Source: Polycladomyces zharkentensis
Lineage (GTDB): Bacteria > Bacillota > Bacilli > Thermoactinomycetales > JIR-001
DNA: 64,000 nucleotides
Reading direction: 5' to 3'
NCBI RefSeq assembly: GCF_016938855.1
Contig: NZ_JAFHAP010000005.1
Location: forward strand, 62,001-126,000
Shown: positions 1-7,635 of the stretch, one piece after another
Position numbering within the stretch: position 1 is the stretch's first letter
Layout: the number at the start of each line of letters is the position of its first letter
The notes under the pieces: model-generated
Seen by the model: only the letters and a program-made list of their open reading frames with translations
What the model was told of the DNA's origin: nothing
Databases searched by the model: none
Position numbers and translations under genes: made by a program

Positions 1-210
1 ACGGATGCCTTGTCCGGAGCTCCGCTGGCCGCGATGTCCGGCACACCGCTGTTCCTCACTCCTTCCGACCGGTTGCATTCCTATGTGGAAGCTCATTTGA
101 GCGAAGTGAGGTCACAGATCGGGCCGTTGAATTCCGTTTACCTGTTTGGCGGAACGGGTTCCATTTCGACGGCCATCGAGAAAAGGATGCAATGGTATTT
201 GGGGTACTGA
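1..210 (+). CDS. C-terminal end of a cell wall-binding repeat 2 (CWB2) protein, 5' end outside window
   Basis: The reading frame is open from the first base and stops at 208-210, giving about 69 residues with no internal start needed. The residues match the end of a CWB2 repeat: a DALSGAPLAA-like turn, a short beta stretch (TPLFLT) and a VYLFGGTGSIS segment followed by a helix. CWB2 repeats anchor secreted amidases, proteases or S-layer-associated proteins to the cell wall. The catalytic part, if any, lies upstream, so the full function cannot be given. The gene is followed directly by a strong terminator. Family assignment is fairly sure; the enzyme class is unknown. Confidence 0.7.
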   Translation, partial: TDALSGAPLAAMSGTPLFLTPSDRLHSYVEAHLSEVRSQIGPLNSVYLFGGTGSISTAIEKRMQWYLGY

Positions 211-231
211 CCGAACGTATCCGGACAGATG

Positions 232-269
232 AAAGCCACCCGTCCAGCGACTGGAGGGTGGCTTTTTTT
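232..269 (+). terminator. Rho-independent terminator after the CWB2 gene
   Basis: GCCACCC (235-241) pairs with GGGTGGC (256-262), an inner TCCAG/CTGGA extends the stem, and seven T follow. It lies 22 bases after the stop of the partial gene. Confidence 0.9.
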
Positions 270-427
270 CAGCGAAAAATGTCGGATCATCCTTCCGTTC
301 AGGTTCATTGTGGAAACTGGTGCGGAAGGTTTTCTTTGTTAACTGAATTCATGCAATTAACGGTTGGGCTTTGATGCGATCCTCTGGTAAAGTATAAGGA
401 AGTAGTGAAAAAGAGGAGGAAGAGTCA

Positions 428-1576
428 TTGTACCGGATGATCTTGTTTGACGTGGATGGGGTGTTTTTAAGCGAAGACCGATGCTTTGACGCTTCCGCAC
501 TCTCCGTGTGGGAGCTGTTGTACAATCCCCTTTATTTGGGATTGCGGGGAGATGTGTTTACCACACAACCTTCCGAGGAAAAAATCCGTCAATTGCGCCA
601 GCTGGTGTTTGACAGCGACAAGGTATTGGATTGGATCAAAACACGGGGAATCAACTCCAACTGGGACATGGTACAGATGACGTTTTCCCTGCAATGGCTA
701 CGCTTGTTGAAACAAATTCAGCCTGAGCGGCCGGATTGGGTGGCGGAAGCGATGAGCGGACCCGTCACAGCCGATGTGTTGCGCCGGTTGGGCGGACGGT
801 TGCGTGAAGCGGGCATCGCGTATCAGCCGCAGTTTGATGCATTCATCCCGGCATTGGCCGAGTCGAACGCCACCAAGCAGGAATTGATCGTGTATTTCAA
901 CACGTTGGCGAAAGAGTGGTTGGGTGTGGAAACCGAGGCGTTCTCACCCAAAAGCGCGTTGTGGGAGTTGGGCCGCCAAGTGTTCCAAGCATGGTATCTG
1001 GGTGATGACCGATACCGGCAGGTGGAAGGCGAGGAACCAGCCACACCGGGCAAAACCGGATTTTTGCATCAGGAAATTCCGCTGGCCGACCCCAAAGAGA
1101 TCCGACGAGTGCTGGACGGGTTACGGGCAGAGGGCATCGTGCTGGGATTGGGAACCGGCCGGCCGCTGATCGAGACGGAAGTGCCGCTTACCGCGCTCGG
1201 ATTATATGATGCGTTTGACCCGGATCGAATCGTCACCGCCGACGACGTGATTCAGGCCGAACGGGCGCACCCGGAACATGCCCCGCTCAGCAAACCGCAA
1301 CCATACACTTATTTAAAAGGGTATTTCGGTCGGAGCACAACGGATGCGGAAGTACTCACCTTCGAGTTGCCGTTGCCCAATGGTGAGGAAGTGCTGATCG
1401 TGGGGGATTCGGTGGCCGATTTGTTGGCGGCCCGAAAAATGGGGTGCAAGTTTGCAGCCACGTTGACGGGATTGACCGGAGAGGCCGCGCGGTCCAAATT
1501 TGAGGAGTTGGGCGCCGATTATATTGTACGCGATGTGACGGAATTGTCTCGTGTTTTCAGCGAAGCCGGAAAGTAA
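428..1576 (+). CDS. HAD-superfamily hydrolase (phosphatase-like)
   Basis: This 382-residue cytoplasmic protein has HAD motif I as FDVDGV (residues 7-12), with two Asp separated by one residue, and a C-terminal motif IV as VGDSVADLLAARKMG. The large segment between them, with an insertion of about 200 helical residues, would be the cap domain. HAD enzymes usually hydrolyse phosphate monoesters through an aspartyl-phosphate. The start is TTG, chosen because an AGGAGGA ribosome site lies 5-8 bases upstream. It is a single-gene unit between a terminator and a repeat. No substrate can be read from the sequence. Confidence 0.85.
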   Translation: MYRMILFDVDGVFLSEDRCFDASALSVWELLYNPLYLGLRGDVFTTQPSEEKIRQLRQLVFDSDKVLDWIKTRGINSNWDMVQMTFSLQWLRLLKQIQPERPDWVAEAMSGPVTADVLRRLGGRLREAGIAYQPQFDAFIPALAESNATKQELIVYFNTLAKEWLGVETEAFSPKSALWELGRQVFQAWYLGDDRYRQVEGEEPATPGKTGFLHQEIPLADPKEIRRVLDGLRAEGIVLGLGTGRPLIETEVPLTALGLYDAFDPDRIVTADDVIQAERAHPEHAPLSKPQPYTYLKGYFGRSTTDAEVLTFELPLPNGEEVLIVGDSVADLLAARKMGCKFAATLTGLTGEAARSKFEELGADYIVRDVTELSRVFSEAGK

Positions 1577-1601
1577 TCCGTGGATGGCTCACTGAGACAG
1601 G

Positions 1602-1845
1602 TTGACCAAGTGGCCCCAGATCCTGTCCTGTCATCTCAGGCGCAATGTTTTCCCATGTGAGCGATGGTCAGGCCCGGCCAAGCGGAGAAGCGGGAAAGCG
1701 CAGGGCTTTGTCGCGGAGAATTTCCTTTTGAGCGAAGCCCGCTATGTCGCGGCCTTCTCCTTCGATTCGAAACGGGCAAGACTTGCTTCTCTGCAGGGCG
1801 CAGGCGGAGTGAGCCGGCAAATGATGTGTGCCATCTCGAGAAATC
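1602..1845. repeat. Repeat family A, copy 1 (MITE-like, degenerate)
   Basis: This intergenic stretch resembles the elements at 8994-9235 and 9399-9636. Shared blocks in the same order are GCAATGTTTTCCC, a GGGAAGCGCAGG-like block, GCGGGCAATTTCC-like and TTTGAGCGAAGC-like blocks, and CTGCAGGGCGCAGG followed by a GGAGYGAGCCGG block. The termini are too degraded here to see the inverted repeats. Short open frames inside it differ between copies, so it is not coding. Confidence 0.6.
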
Positions 1846-1909
1846 GTAGTTCGCGGACTTTATCAACAACTTGGTGGGATTTCAAACGAAAACTTTTCAT
1901 ACATCTAAG

Positions 1910-1939
1910 TTGACTATCATTCCACGTTTTTTGCATAAT
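1910..1939 (+). promoter_or_regulatory. sodA promoter
   Basis: A TTGACT box (1910-1915) and CATAAT (1934-1939) are separated by 18 bases, a SigA-type arrangement, about 70 bases upstream of the sodA ribosome site. Confidence 0.65.
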
Positions 1940-1964
1940 AGAATCGGGAAGGATGTAAGTGCCC

Positions 1965-1990
1965 GTCCTTTTTCGAAGATGAAAAAGGAC
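1965..1990 (+). promoter_or_regulatory. Hairpin in the sodA 5' leader
   Basis: GTCCTTTTTC (1965-1974) and GAAAAAGGAC (1981-1990) are perfectly complementary with a six-base loop. There is no T run behind it, so it is more likely an mRNA-stabilising or regulatory hairpin than a terminator. Confidence 0.55.
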
Positions 1991-2018
1991 CAAATCCTAC
2001 ATAATTGGAGGGTGAATC

Positions 2019-2636
2019 ATGGCCAAGCACGAACTGCCTGCACTCCCTTATGCCCATGATGCGTTGGAGCCGTACATCGATGCGCAAACGATGGAAATTC
2101 ACCATGGCCGGCATCACGCCACGTATGTCAACAACTTGAATGCGGCGTTGGAAGGTCATGCCGCCTTGGCGGAAAAATCGATCGAAGACCTTTTGCGTAA
2201 CATCGATCAGGTGCCGGAAAGCATTCGTACCGCTGTGCGAAACAACGGGGGCGGTCATGCGAACCACAGCCTGTTCTGGCAAATCATGAGTCCGAACGGT
2301 GGCGGCGAACCGAGCGGGGAGTTGGCGAATGCCATCAACCAAACCTTTGGCAGCTTCGATAAGTTCAAAGAAGAATTCACCAAAGCGGCAACCACCCGTT
2401 TCGGTAGCGGTTGGGCTTGGCTGATCGTGAAAAAAGACGGTTCTTTGGCTGTGACGAGCACACCGAACCAAGACAGCCCGCTGATGGATGGAGACACGCC
2501 GATTTTGGGTCTGGACGTGTGGGAGCACGCCTACTATCTCAAATACCAAAACAAGCGTCCGGAATACATCAAAGCGTTCTGGAACGTGGTCAACTGGGAT
2601 GAAGTCGCCAAACGGTACCAAGCGGCACGCGGATAA
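2019..2636 (+). CDS. sodA: Superoxide dismutase, Mn/Fe type
   Basis: This 205-residue protein converts superoxide to oxygen and peroxide in the cytoplasm. Ligands can be placed by the family pattern: His28 (in IHHGRHH), His83 (ANHSLFW), Asp166 and His170 (DVWEHAYY). The length is that of Bacillus SodA. A GGAGGGTG ribosome site precedes the ATG. The gene stands alone between its own promoter, a leader hairpin and a terminator. Sequence alone does not separate Mn from Fe, but the [11 protein letters not shown] context is usual for Mn enzymes of Bacilli. Confidence 0.97.
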   Translation: MAKHELPALPYAHDALEPYIDAQTMEIHHGRHHATYVNNLNAALEGHAALAEKSIEDLLRNIDQVPESIRTAVRNNGGGHANHSLFWQIMSPNGGGEPSGELANAINQTFGSFDKFKEEFTKAATTRFGSGWAWLIVKKDGSLAVTSTPNQDSPLMDGDTPILGLDVWEHAYYLKYQNKRPEYIKAFWNVVNWDEVAKRYQAARG

Positions 2637-2647
2637 GAAGAATCGAC

Positions 2648-2682
2648 AAAAGCGCGGTGGAATCTTCCGCCGCGCTTTTTTT
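2648..2682 (+). terminator. sodA terminator
   Basis: AAAAGCGCGG (2648-2657) pairs with CCGCGCTTTT (2670-2679), followed by further T, 11 bases after the sodA stop. Confidence 0.92.
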
Positions 2683-2732
2683 GTCGTGGAATTTCCAAGG
2701 AAATACATACCTTACATTCTAATCATTTTCTA

Positions 2733-2761
2733 TTGAAAGGTATCCATATCCAACTTATAAT
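2733..2761 (+). promoter_or_regulatory. SigA-type promoter of the c-di-AMP riboswitch gene
   Basis: TTGAAA (2733-2738) and TATAAT (2756-2761) stand 17 bases apart. This vegetative-looking promoter contrasts with the SigG promoter expected for a true spore cortex enzyme. Confidence 0.75.
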
Positions 2762-2774
2762 GGACAACGTGTAT

Positions 2775-2907
2775 CAATACAGCCGAATCTTCGCGTCGGT
2801 GTTCGGCGCGGGGTACGGGGGACGCAATCCATGTTGGGGTGAAGCCGCCGTTTCGGCGGCCGGGATCAACTCCTTTCCCGAACCCGTCAGCTAACCTCGG
2901 AGGCTTG
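2775..2907 (+). promoter_or_regulatory. Cyclic di-AMP riboswitch (ydaO-yuaA type)
   Basis: The segment has the hallmark blocks of the class: GGGGGACGCAATCC, GGGGTGAAGCC, a variable GC hairpin, then CCGAACCCGTCAGCTAACC followed by TCGGAGGC. This RNA binds cyclic di-AMP and typically switches off cell wall hydrolase and osmolyte genes. The aptamer ends only a few bases before the AAAGGAGG ribosome site and I see no terminator between them, so control may be at translation rather than at termination. Confidence 0.93.
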
Positions 2908-2922
2908 AAAGGAGGAGAAACA

Positions 2923-3651
2923 GTGTCTGCTTTGAAAAAGTGGGCGTGGGTGCTCACGGGTGCAGTGGTTGCAGTGATCGTAGCCGCGGTACCGTTTGGA
3001 AGCGGTAAGGCGGAAGCGGCTGCACCGACGATGATCCAATACGGCAGTAAAAACGGAGATGTCTGGGACTTGCAATATCGCTTGCAACAGCTGGGGCTGT
3101 ACCGTGACAAACTGGACGGCATATACGGTTTGAACACGGAAAAAGCGGTTATCAAGTACCAGATTCAGCATAAATTGCGGATCGATGGCATTGCCGGTCC
3201 CCAAACGTGGGGATCGTTGAAGCGGCATACCGTGTCCAAAAAGACGGTATCCAAAAAGGTCCACAAACAGCCTCGTCATTCTGTAAATTCTCGCTTTTCG
3301 AAAAAAGACATTTCATTGATTGCACGAGCTGTATACAGTGAAGCGCGAGGTGAACCTTACAAAGGGCAAGTGGCTGTCGCTGCCGTGATTTTGAACCGGA
3401 TTGATTCACCGGAGTTTCCGAAAACAGTAAGCGGTGTGATTTTCCAAGACGGTGCGTTTACGGCGGTACAGGACGGGCAGTTCTGGTTGAATCCCAACAG
3501 TACAGCCTATCGCGCTACGATGGATGCGATCCGGGGATGGGACCCGACAAACGGTGCATTGTACTATTTCAACCCGGACACCGCAACTTCTGATTGGATC
3601 TGGTCTCGCCCGCAAATCAAAAAAATCGGAAAGCATATTTTCACGAAGTGA
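2923..3651 (+). CDS. Secreted cell wall hydrolase with SleB domain (YkvT/SleB-like)
   Basis: The 242-residue product has a signal peptide (Lys-Lys, hydrophobic core about residues 8-26, AEAAA cleavage region), a peptidoglycan-binding domain (about residues 42-105; the YGSKNGDVWDLQ and DGIYG features) and a C-terminal SleB/hydrolase_2 domain (about 125-242) with SEARGEP carrying the likely catalytic Glu and the ALYYFNP motif. Such enzymes cleave peptidoglycan glycan strands. GTG at 2923 is chosen over the in-frame ATG at 2839 because AAAGGAGGAG lies just before it and 2839 falls inside the riboswitch. The SigA promoter and c-di-AMP control suggest a vegetative YkvT-like role rather than only cortex lysis. 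Confidence 0.9.
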   Translation: MSALKKWAWVLTGAVVAVIVAAVPFGSGKAEAAAPTMIQYGSKNGDVWDLQYRLQQLGLYRDKLDGIYGLNTEKAVIKYQIQHKLRIDGIAGPQTWGSLKRHTVSKKTVSKKVHKQPRHSVNSRFSKKDISLIARAVYSEARGEPYKGQVAVAAVILNRIDSPEFPKTVSGVIFQDGAFTAVQDGQFWLNPNSTAYRATMDAIRGWDPTNGALYYFNPDTATSDWIWSRPQIKKIGKHIFTK

Positions 3652-3656
3652 CGAGG

Positions 3657-3690
3657 AAAAGCCCGTTCCCTTGGGGGACGGGCTTTTTTT
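3657..3690 (+). terminator. Terminator after the SleB-domain gene
   Basis: AAAAGCCCGT and ACGGGCTTTT form the stem around a short loop and a T run follows; it begins a few bases after the stop. Confidence 0.92.
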
Positions 3691-3752
3691 CGTGAGTAAA
3701 AACGAGGCTGTACGGAAATATTATGAGAGGAGGTTTTTTCATCATTTTCCGC

Positions 3753-3804
3753 TTGACAAAAGTAAGTATATAAATGCATAATATCAACGTAACTAAAGTT
3801 AGTT
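3753..3804 (+). promoter_or_regulatory. azoR promoter with palindromic operator
   Basis: TTGACA (3753-3758) and CATAAT (3777-3782) are 18 bases apart. Just downstream is a perfect inverted repeat AACTAA-AG-TTAGTT (3791-3804), placed where a repressor would block the start site. In Bacillus subtilis, azoreductase genes are repressed by MarR/DUF24-type thiol regulators. No regulator gene is adjacent here, so that link is inference. Confidence 0.6.
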
Positions 3805-3850
3805 CATATTCCGTCATCACTATTCCACAAACGAAAGGAAGGAAACCCAC

Positions 3851-4486
3851 ATGGCGACCGTTTTGTACATCACTGCCAACCCCAAACCGGAGGAGCAGTC
3901 GTTCAGCTTGCAGGTGGGACGGGCATTTTTGAATGCCTACCGGGAGGCCAATCCCGAAGATACAATCGTCGAGTTGGATGTGTATAAACTGGACATCCCT
4001 TTCTTGGACGAAGATGTGTTCAGCGGTTGGGGCAAATTGCAGCAGGGAACCGCGTTTGAGGAATTGTCCGCAGAGGAGCAGAAAAAAGTGGGACGGATCA
4101 ATGAGATCGTCGATCAGTTTGCGGCAGCGGACAAATACATCATTGTCACCCCGATGTGGAACTTCAGCATTCCTCCGCGGATGAAGGCGTACATCGACTC
4201 CATCTGTATCGCGGGCAAAACATTTAAGTACACCGAAAACGGTGCAGTCGGGCTCTTGAAAGGCAAAAAAGCCGTCCATATCCAAGCGCGCGGCGGTATC
4301 TACTCCGAAGGTCCGACCAAGGAATTCGAGTTCGGTGACCGTTATATCCGTGCCGTGTTGTCGTTCCTGGGTGTGGATGATGTGGAATCCGTCATTGCCG
4401 AAGGCATGTCGCAATTCCCGGACAAAGCCGATGCGATCAAGCAAAAAGCCGTTGAACAAGCGCGTGAGTTGGCCAAACGCTTCTAA
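3851..4486 (+). CDS. azoR: FMN-dependent NADH-azoreductase
   Basis: This 211-residue protein has a flavodoxin-like fold. [12 protein letters not shown] near the N-terminus matches the FMN phosphate loop, followed by a [16 protein letters not shown] segment and an [10 protein letters not shown] segment typical of the AzoR/AcpD family. It reduces quinones and azo compounds using NADH and serves in quinone and electrophile stress. A GAAAGGAAGG ribosome site precedes the ATG. It is a single gene with its own promoter, palindromic operator and terminator, consistent with induction by electrophiles. Confidence 0.93.
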   Translation: MATVLYITANPKPEEQSFSLQVGRAFLNAYREANPEDTIVELDVYKLDIPFLDEDVFSGWGKLQQGTAFEELSAEEQKKVGRINEIVDQFAAADKYIIVTPMWNFSIPPRMKAYIDSICIAGKTFKYTENGAVGLLKGKKAVHIQARGGIYSEGPTKEFEFGDRYIRAVLSFLGVDDVESVIAEGMSQFPDKADAIKQKAVEQARELAKRF

Positions 4487-4544
4487 GTACAATGAATCGG
4501 GAAAATTGCACAACCCCCTCTCAGCCCTCATCAAGAACGACCGA

Positions 4545-4566
4545 CCGCCCAAATGGGCGGTTTTTT
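4545..4566 (+). terminator. azoR terminator
   Basis: CCGCCC-AAAT-GGGCGG (4545-4560) is followed by six T. Confidence 0.88.
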
Positions 4567-4630
4567 CCTTTTATTGTCCGCCACATCATTTGTTCCCCTT
4601 GATGGGAAACTATTTGCAGGGGGTGGAAAG

Positions 4631-4918
4631 ATGGCTCGAAAACGACGCAGGCGATTGTTGGTACCCGAGTCACGGCCGGCCTTGGAGCGGTTGAAAGCCC
4701 AAGTGATGAGCAGAGAGATGGGTGTGGGACCGCTGTCGCCTGACCAGGTCAAAATGGAAGTGGCCAAGCAAGTAGGCGTGCCCCTCAAACCCGGTGACAA
4801 CGGAGATTTGAAAACAGCCGATGCCGGCAAAATCGGTGGCACCATCGGCGGCCACATGGTACGGGAAATGGTCAAAATGGCGCAGGAGCAGCTGGCGCGT
4901 CAAAGATCCCGGCCCTGA
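4631..4918 (+). CDS. Alpha/beta-type small acid-soluble spore protein
   Basis: This 95-residue protein binds and protects DNA in dormant spores. It has the family pattern: LLVPESRPALERLKAQVMSR near the start, a helix-turn around LSPDQVKMEVAKQVG, then GKIGGTIGGHMVREMVKMAQ. The GREGG-like germination protease site expected in SASPs is not obvious in canonical form (nearest is VMSREMGVG). The basic head (RKRRRR) and length are larger than the usual 60-70 residues. The ATG at 4631 follows a GGGGGTGG ribosome site; upstream in-frame codons run through the azoR terminator and were rejected. Expression is expected in the forespore. Confidence 0.88.
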   Translation: MARKRRRRLLVPESRPALERLKAQVMSREMGVGPLSPDQVKMEVAKQVGVPLKPGDNGDLKTADAGKIGGTIGGHMVREMVKMAQEQLARQRSRP

Positions 4919-4940
4919 CGACGGCCCGATCGGGCCGTCC
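4919..4940 (+). terminator. Palindrome after the SASP gene, possible weak terminator
   Basis: ACGGCCCGATCGGGCCGT (4921-4938) is a perfect palindrome just after the stop. It lacks a good T run, so termination is only possible. Confidence 0.4.
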
Positions 4941-5058
4941 AATCTGTTTCATCATTGTTAAAGATCGATCAATTTTTGGCGACATATTGATGAGACACGA
5001 GACGGAACGGGCCGGTTTTGTCATAATGATAGAGGAGTGGGATTGAGGAGGGCGCCAG

Positions 5059-6180
5059 ATGGAACGTGTGTTGCTACTGTCGATGGGATTTGGTGCCGGG
5101 CACAACTCGGCGGCACAAGCATTGTTGCATGTGATGGAAGAGCGAAATGCAAAAGTGATGTATGTCGATTTGCTGGAATGGATTCCGACGAAGGCACATC
5201 CTCTCCTCCAAAATGGGTATCACCGTATGTTGAACCGGTTTCCGGCGGTGTATCATTACCTGTATGACTGGACTCATCAGTCCCGTTGGTTTCGTTATGT
5301 TTCCGGGGAAGCGATCAAGCGGGCGGGGTGGATGATCCGGCGTCAACTGGCACGGCGGCTGTCCCATTTCCGTCCGACAAGGGTGGTGGCTACTCATCCG
5401 TTCGCATTGATGTGGCTGTCTTCCCACTGGCGTCGCATCCCTTCATTCTGCGTGGTGACCGATTATGAACTTCACCCCATTTGGCTGTCGGGTACACCTG
5501 ATGTGTTGTATACGGCCAGCGGGATCTCGGTTCCTCTACAAGCGCAACGGCGTTTGTGGCAATCTGCCGCCAGGGTCGTCGAGACAGGTATTCCCGTAAG
5601 ACGGGAATTTCTCCAAAACGTGTCGAAACAAGAGGCCCGACGTTTGTTGGGATTGAGGCCGGATCGTCCGGTGGTGTTGGTGATGGGCGGCGGGGAAGGG
5701 ATGGGACCCGTTCGCGAAACCGTACAGGAATTGGAGAAAGCAGGTCCCATTTGCCAAGTCGTGGTACTGGCCGGAAAAAATGAAGCCCTGATGGTTGAGC
5801 TGACCCGTCATTCTCTGCCACCCCATATTCGCGTTGAGGGATTCCGACCCGATGTCCCCTTGTTCATGGATGCTGCAGACCTGTTGATCACCAAGCCGGG
5901 CGGACTGACCATTACGGAAGCGATGGTCAAACGTTTGCCCCTGTTACTGTTGGAGGCATTGCCGGGCCAGGAAGAGGCCAATCGTCGATATTTGCTGCGT
6001 CATCGGGTGGCGGAAACGGTCCAGTTCGGCCATTTGCCTCAACAGATGAAGCGCTGGTTGGAGTCTCCGGCCCGCAGGAAACACGTTGCCCGCGTCATGT
6101 CGGAACTGGCATCCGGAAATGCGGCCGATCGGATCGCTGATGAAGTTTTGCAACCGGCACGCCACAGGGCGTTGCGATGA
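5059..6180 (+). CDS. MGDG synthase/UgtP-like glycosyltransferase
   Basis: This 373-residue GT28-type protein has the N-terminal MGDG-synthase domain (GFGAGHNSAAQAL at 10-22, a glycine-rich nucleotide-sugar/acceptor region) and a C-terminal GT-B domain with VLVMGGGEGMG and LLITKPGGLTITEAM, where the GG plus Glu element contacts UDP-sugar. The family adds glucose or galactose to diacylglycerol for glycolipids and lipoteichoic acid anchors at the inner membrane face. TTDYELHPIW-like residues around 137-145 match UgtP. The start has a GAGGAGGG ribosome site. It is shorter than some homologues at the C-terminus but looks complete. Confidence 0.85.
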   Translation: MERVLLLSMGFGAGHNSAAQALLHVMEERNAKVMYVDLLEWIPTKAHPLLQNGYHRMLNRFPAVYHYLYDWTHQSRWFRYVSGEAIKRAGWMIRRQLARRLSHFRPTRVVATHPFALMWLSSHWRRIPSFCVVTDYELHPIWLSGTPDVLYTASGISVPLQAQRRLWQSAARVVETGIPVRREFLQNVSKQEARRLLGLRPDRPVVLVMGGGEGMGPVRETVQELEKAGPICQVVVLAGKNEALMVELTRHSLPPHIRVEGFRPDVPLFMDAADLLITKPGGLTITEAMVKRLPLLLLEALPGQEEANRRYLLRHRVAETVQFGHLPQQMKRWLESPARRKHVARVMSELASGNAADRIADEVLQPARHRALR

Positions 6181-6246
6181 TCTTCCCGCAAAAGGCTTGC
6201 AAGTAGCCGCTTCTGATGCATATGCTGGGAGGAGAGGAGTGGTTGG

Positions 6247-7266
6247 ATGCGTCTGGTGACCTATGTGATCAAAGAAGACGTGTTGAACATTCGGTCGGAA
6301 ATGTATGGGGATGCCCGGATCGGTTGGGTGCAGGATGGATACGTTTGGGATATCGGTTTTGCCCAGGAATGGGCTATGTTGGAAAAGGGGATTCCGTTTT
6401 CTTGTGCGCTTCCGACGGATATGGTCGCGTTCCTGGAAATGGGAGACCAGGGGTTTACATTGTTGCGACAGGTAATCGATGCCTGTCGGGGTACACATCC
6501 TGATCAAGCGAAAGTGGAAGGAGAACCGGTGGCATTGTCACTTGCGGAAGTCCGCTTGCTTCCGCCGGTGCCCAGACCGCCCAGCTTTCGCGATTTCTAC
6601 GCGTTTGAACAACATGTCAAAGCGGCGCGGGCGCGACGCGGCCTCAGTATGATCCCGGAGTGGTATCATTTTCCTGTTTTTTATTTTTCCAATCATCAGA
6701 CCATATTGGGACACGAGCAACCTGTACCCCGACCGAGCGGCACACAATGTTTGGATTATGAGTTGGAAGTGGCGTGCATCATCGGGAAAAAGGGACACAA
6801 CATCTCCCGGGAATCGGCGAGGGAGTATATCGCGGGACTGTGTATCCTCAACGATTGGAGCGCACGGGATATTCAGCTTGAGGAAATGAAAGTCGGTTTG
6901 GGACCGGCCAAAGGGAAAGATTTTGCCACTTCGTTGGGACCGTGGTTGGTTACCCCGGATGAGCTGGAAGACCGAAGAAACGGTGACCATTGGGATTTGG
7001 CGATGACTGCCCGTGTCAACGGGGTCGAGTTGTCCCGCGGCAATCTCCGGGATCTGCACTTTTCCTTTGCCGAGATGATTGAGCGGGCTTCTCAGGATGT
7101 TTTTTTGTATCCTGGAGACGTAATCGGGTCCGGCACGGTTGGAACCGGGTGTATTTTGGAGCTGGGTACGGAAGTGCATCCCTGGTTGGAGCCGGGTGAC
7201 ATGGTAGAACTGGAAGTAGAGCGTTTGGGCGTGCTTCGCAACCGCATCGTGGAGCGGCGTGATTGA
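6247..7266 (+). CDS. Fumarylacetoacetate hydrolase family protein
   Basis: This 339-residue protein has a FAH-type catalytic domain in its C-terminal two thirds. Recognisable pieces are the RDFYAFEQHV segment, the acidic metal-binding DYELEVACIIGKKG stretch, LNDWSARDIQ and PGDVIGSGTVGTG. The family hydrolyses or decarboxylates beta-diketones and related acids with a divalent metal. The N-terminal 90 residues form the smaller domain. It starts 66 bases after the glycosyltransferase, which has no terminator, so the two may be co-transcribed. The physiological substrate cannot be told; a role in aromatic catabolism is not supported by neighbours. Confidence 0.85.
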   Translation: MRLVTYVIKEDVLNIRSEMYGDARIGWVQDGYVWDIGFAQEWAMLEKGIPFSCALPTDMVAFLEMGDQGFTLLRQVIDACRGTHPDQAKVEGEPVALSLAEVRLLPPVPRPPSFRDFYAFEQHVKAARARRGLSMIPEWYHFPVFYFSNHQTILGHEQPVPRPSGTQCLDYELEVACIIGKKGHNISRESAREYIAGLCILNDWSARDIQLEEMKVGLGPAKGKDFATSLGPWLVTPDELEDRRNGDHWDLAMTARVNGVELSRGNLRDLHFSFAEMIERASQDVFLYPGDVIGSGTVGTGCILELGTEVHPWLEPGDMVELEVERLGVLRNRIVERRD

Positions 7267-7297
7267 TGTCCGGTTTCCCGTGGAACCGGACATTTTT
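7267..7297 (+). terminator. Terminator after the FAH gene
   Basis: TGTCCGGTT (7267-7275) and AACCGGACA (7284-7292) form the stem, with five T following. Confidence 0.88.
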
Positions 7298-7363
7298 CTA
7301 CTCGGTACGGACAAATTTCGCCGAAATGACGATGCCTGTCTGATATTGTTCAAAAAAAAGGGT

Positions 7364-7393
7364 TTGACAAACGTATTTTTTTTGTTGGATAAT
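7364..7393 (+). promoter_or_regulatory. hom promoter
   Basis: TTGACA (7364-7369) and GATAAT (7388-7393) are separated by 18 bases, just ahead of the SAM riboswitch. Confidence 0.75.
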
Positions 7394-7426
7394 AGGGACT
7401 AATTAAATAGGGATCAACCACTGACT

Positions 7427-7555
7427 CGTTATCGAGAGAGGCGGAGGGACTGGCCCGATGAAGCCCGGCAACCATGTTCGTCCCCTGCGTTGTAGGCAGG
7501 GTACGGGCATAAGGTGCCAATTCCTGCAGTGCCTTCGGGTGCTGAGAGATAAGGA
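7427..7555 (+). promoter_or_regulatory. SAM-I (S-box) riboswitch of hom
   Basis: The S-box core is clear: TTATCGAGAGAGGCGGAGGG, ACTGGCCCGATGAAGCCCGG, CAACC, then GGTGCCAATTCC and GAGAGATAAG closing P1. It binds S-adenosylmethionine and promotes the terminator at 7580-7609, so hom is expressed when SAM is low. Confidence 0.97.
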
Positions 7556-7579
7556 GCAGGGTGGCGTGGATACATGTCC

Positions 7580-7609
7580 CCCTCTTCTTATCTTTAAGAA
7601 GAGGGTTTT
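7580..7609 (+). terminator. Regulated terminator of the hom SAM riboswitch
   Basis: CCCTCTTCTTA (7580-7590) and TAAGAAGAGGG (7595-7605) are perfectly paired and followed by TTTT. It sits between the aptamer and the hom ribosome site. Confidence 0.92.
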
Positions 7610-7635
7610 GAAATTTTAAAGGGGGGAGCAGGGCG

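Noticed and set aside
1602-1913. Open frame within repeat family A as a gene
   Set aside because: The frame is not conserved between the repeat copies and has no ribosome site.
1917-2708. 263-codon frame antisense to sodA
   Set aside because: sodA is certain on the plus strand with promoter and terminator; the antisense frame runs through its terminator.
3641-4552. 303-codon frame antisense to azoR
   Set aside because: It spans promoter, operator, gene and terminator of azoR on the other strand; no start signal.
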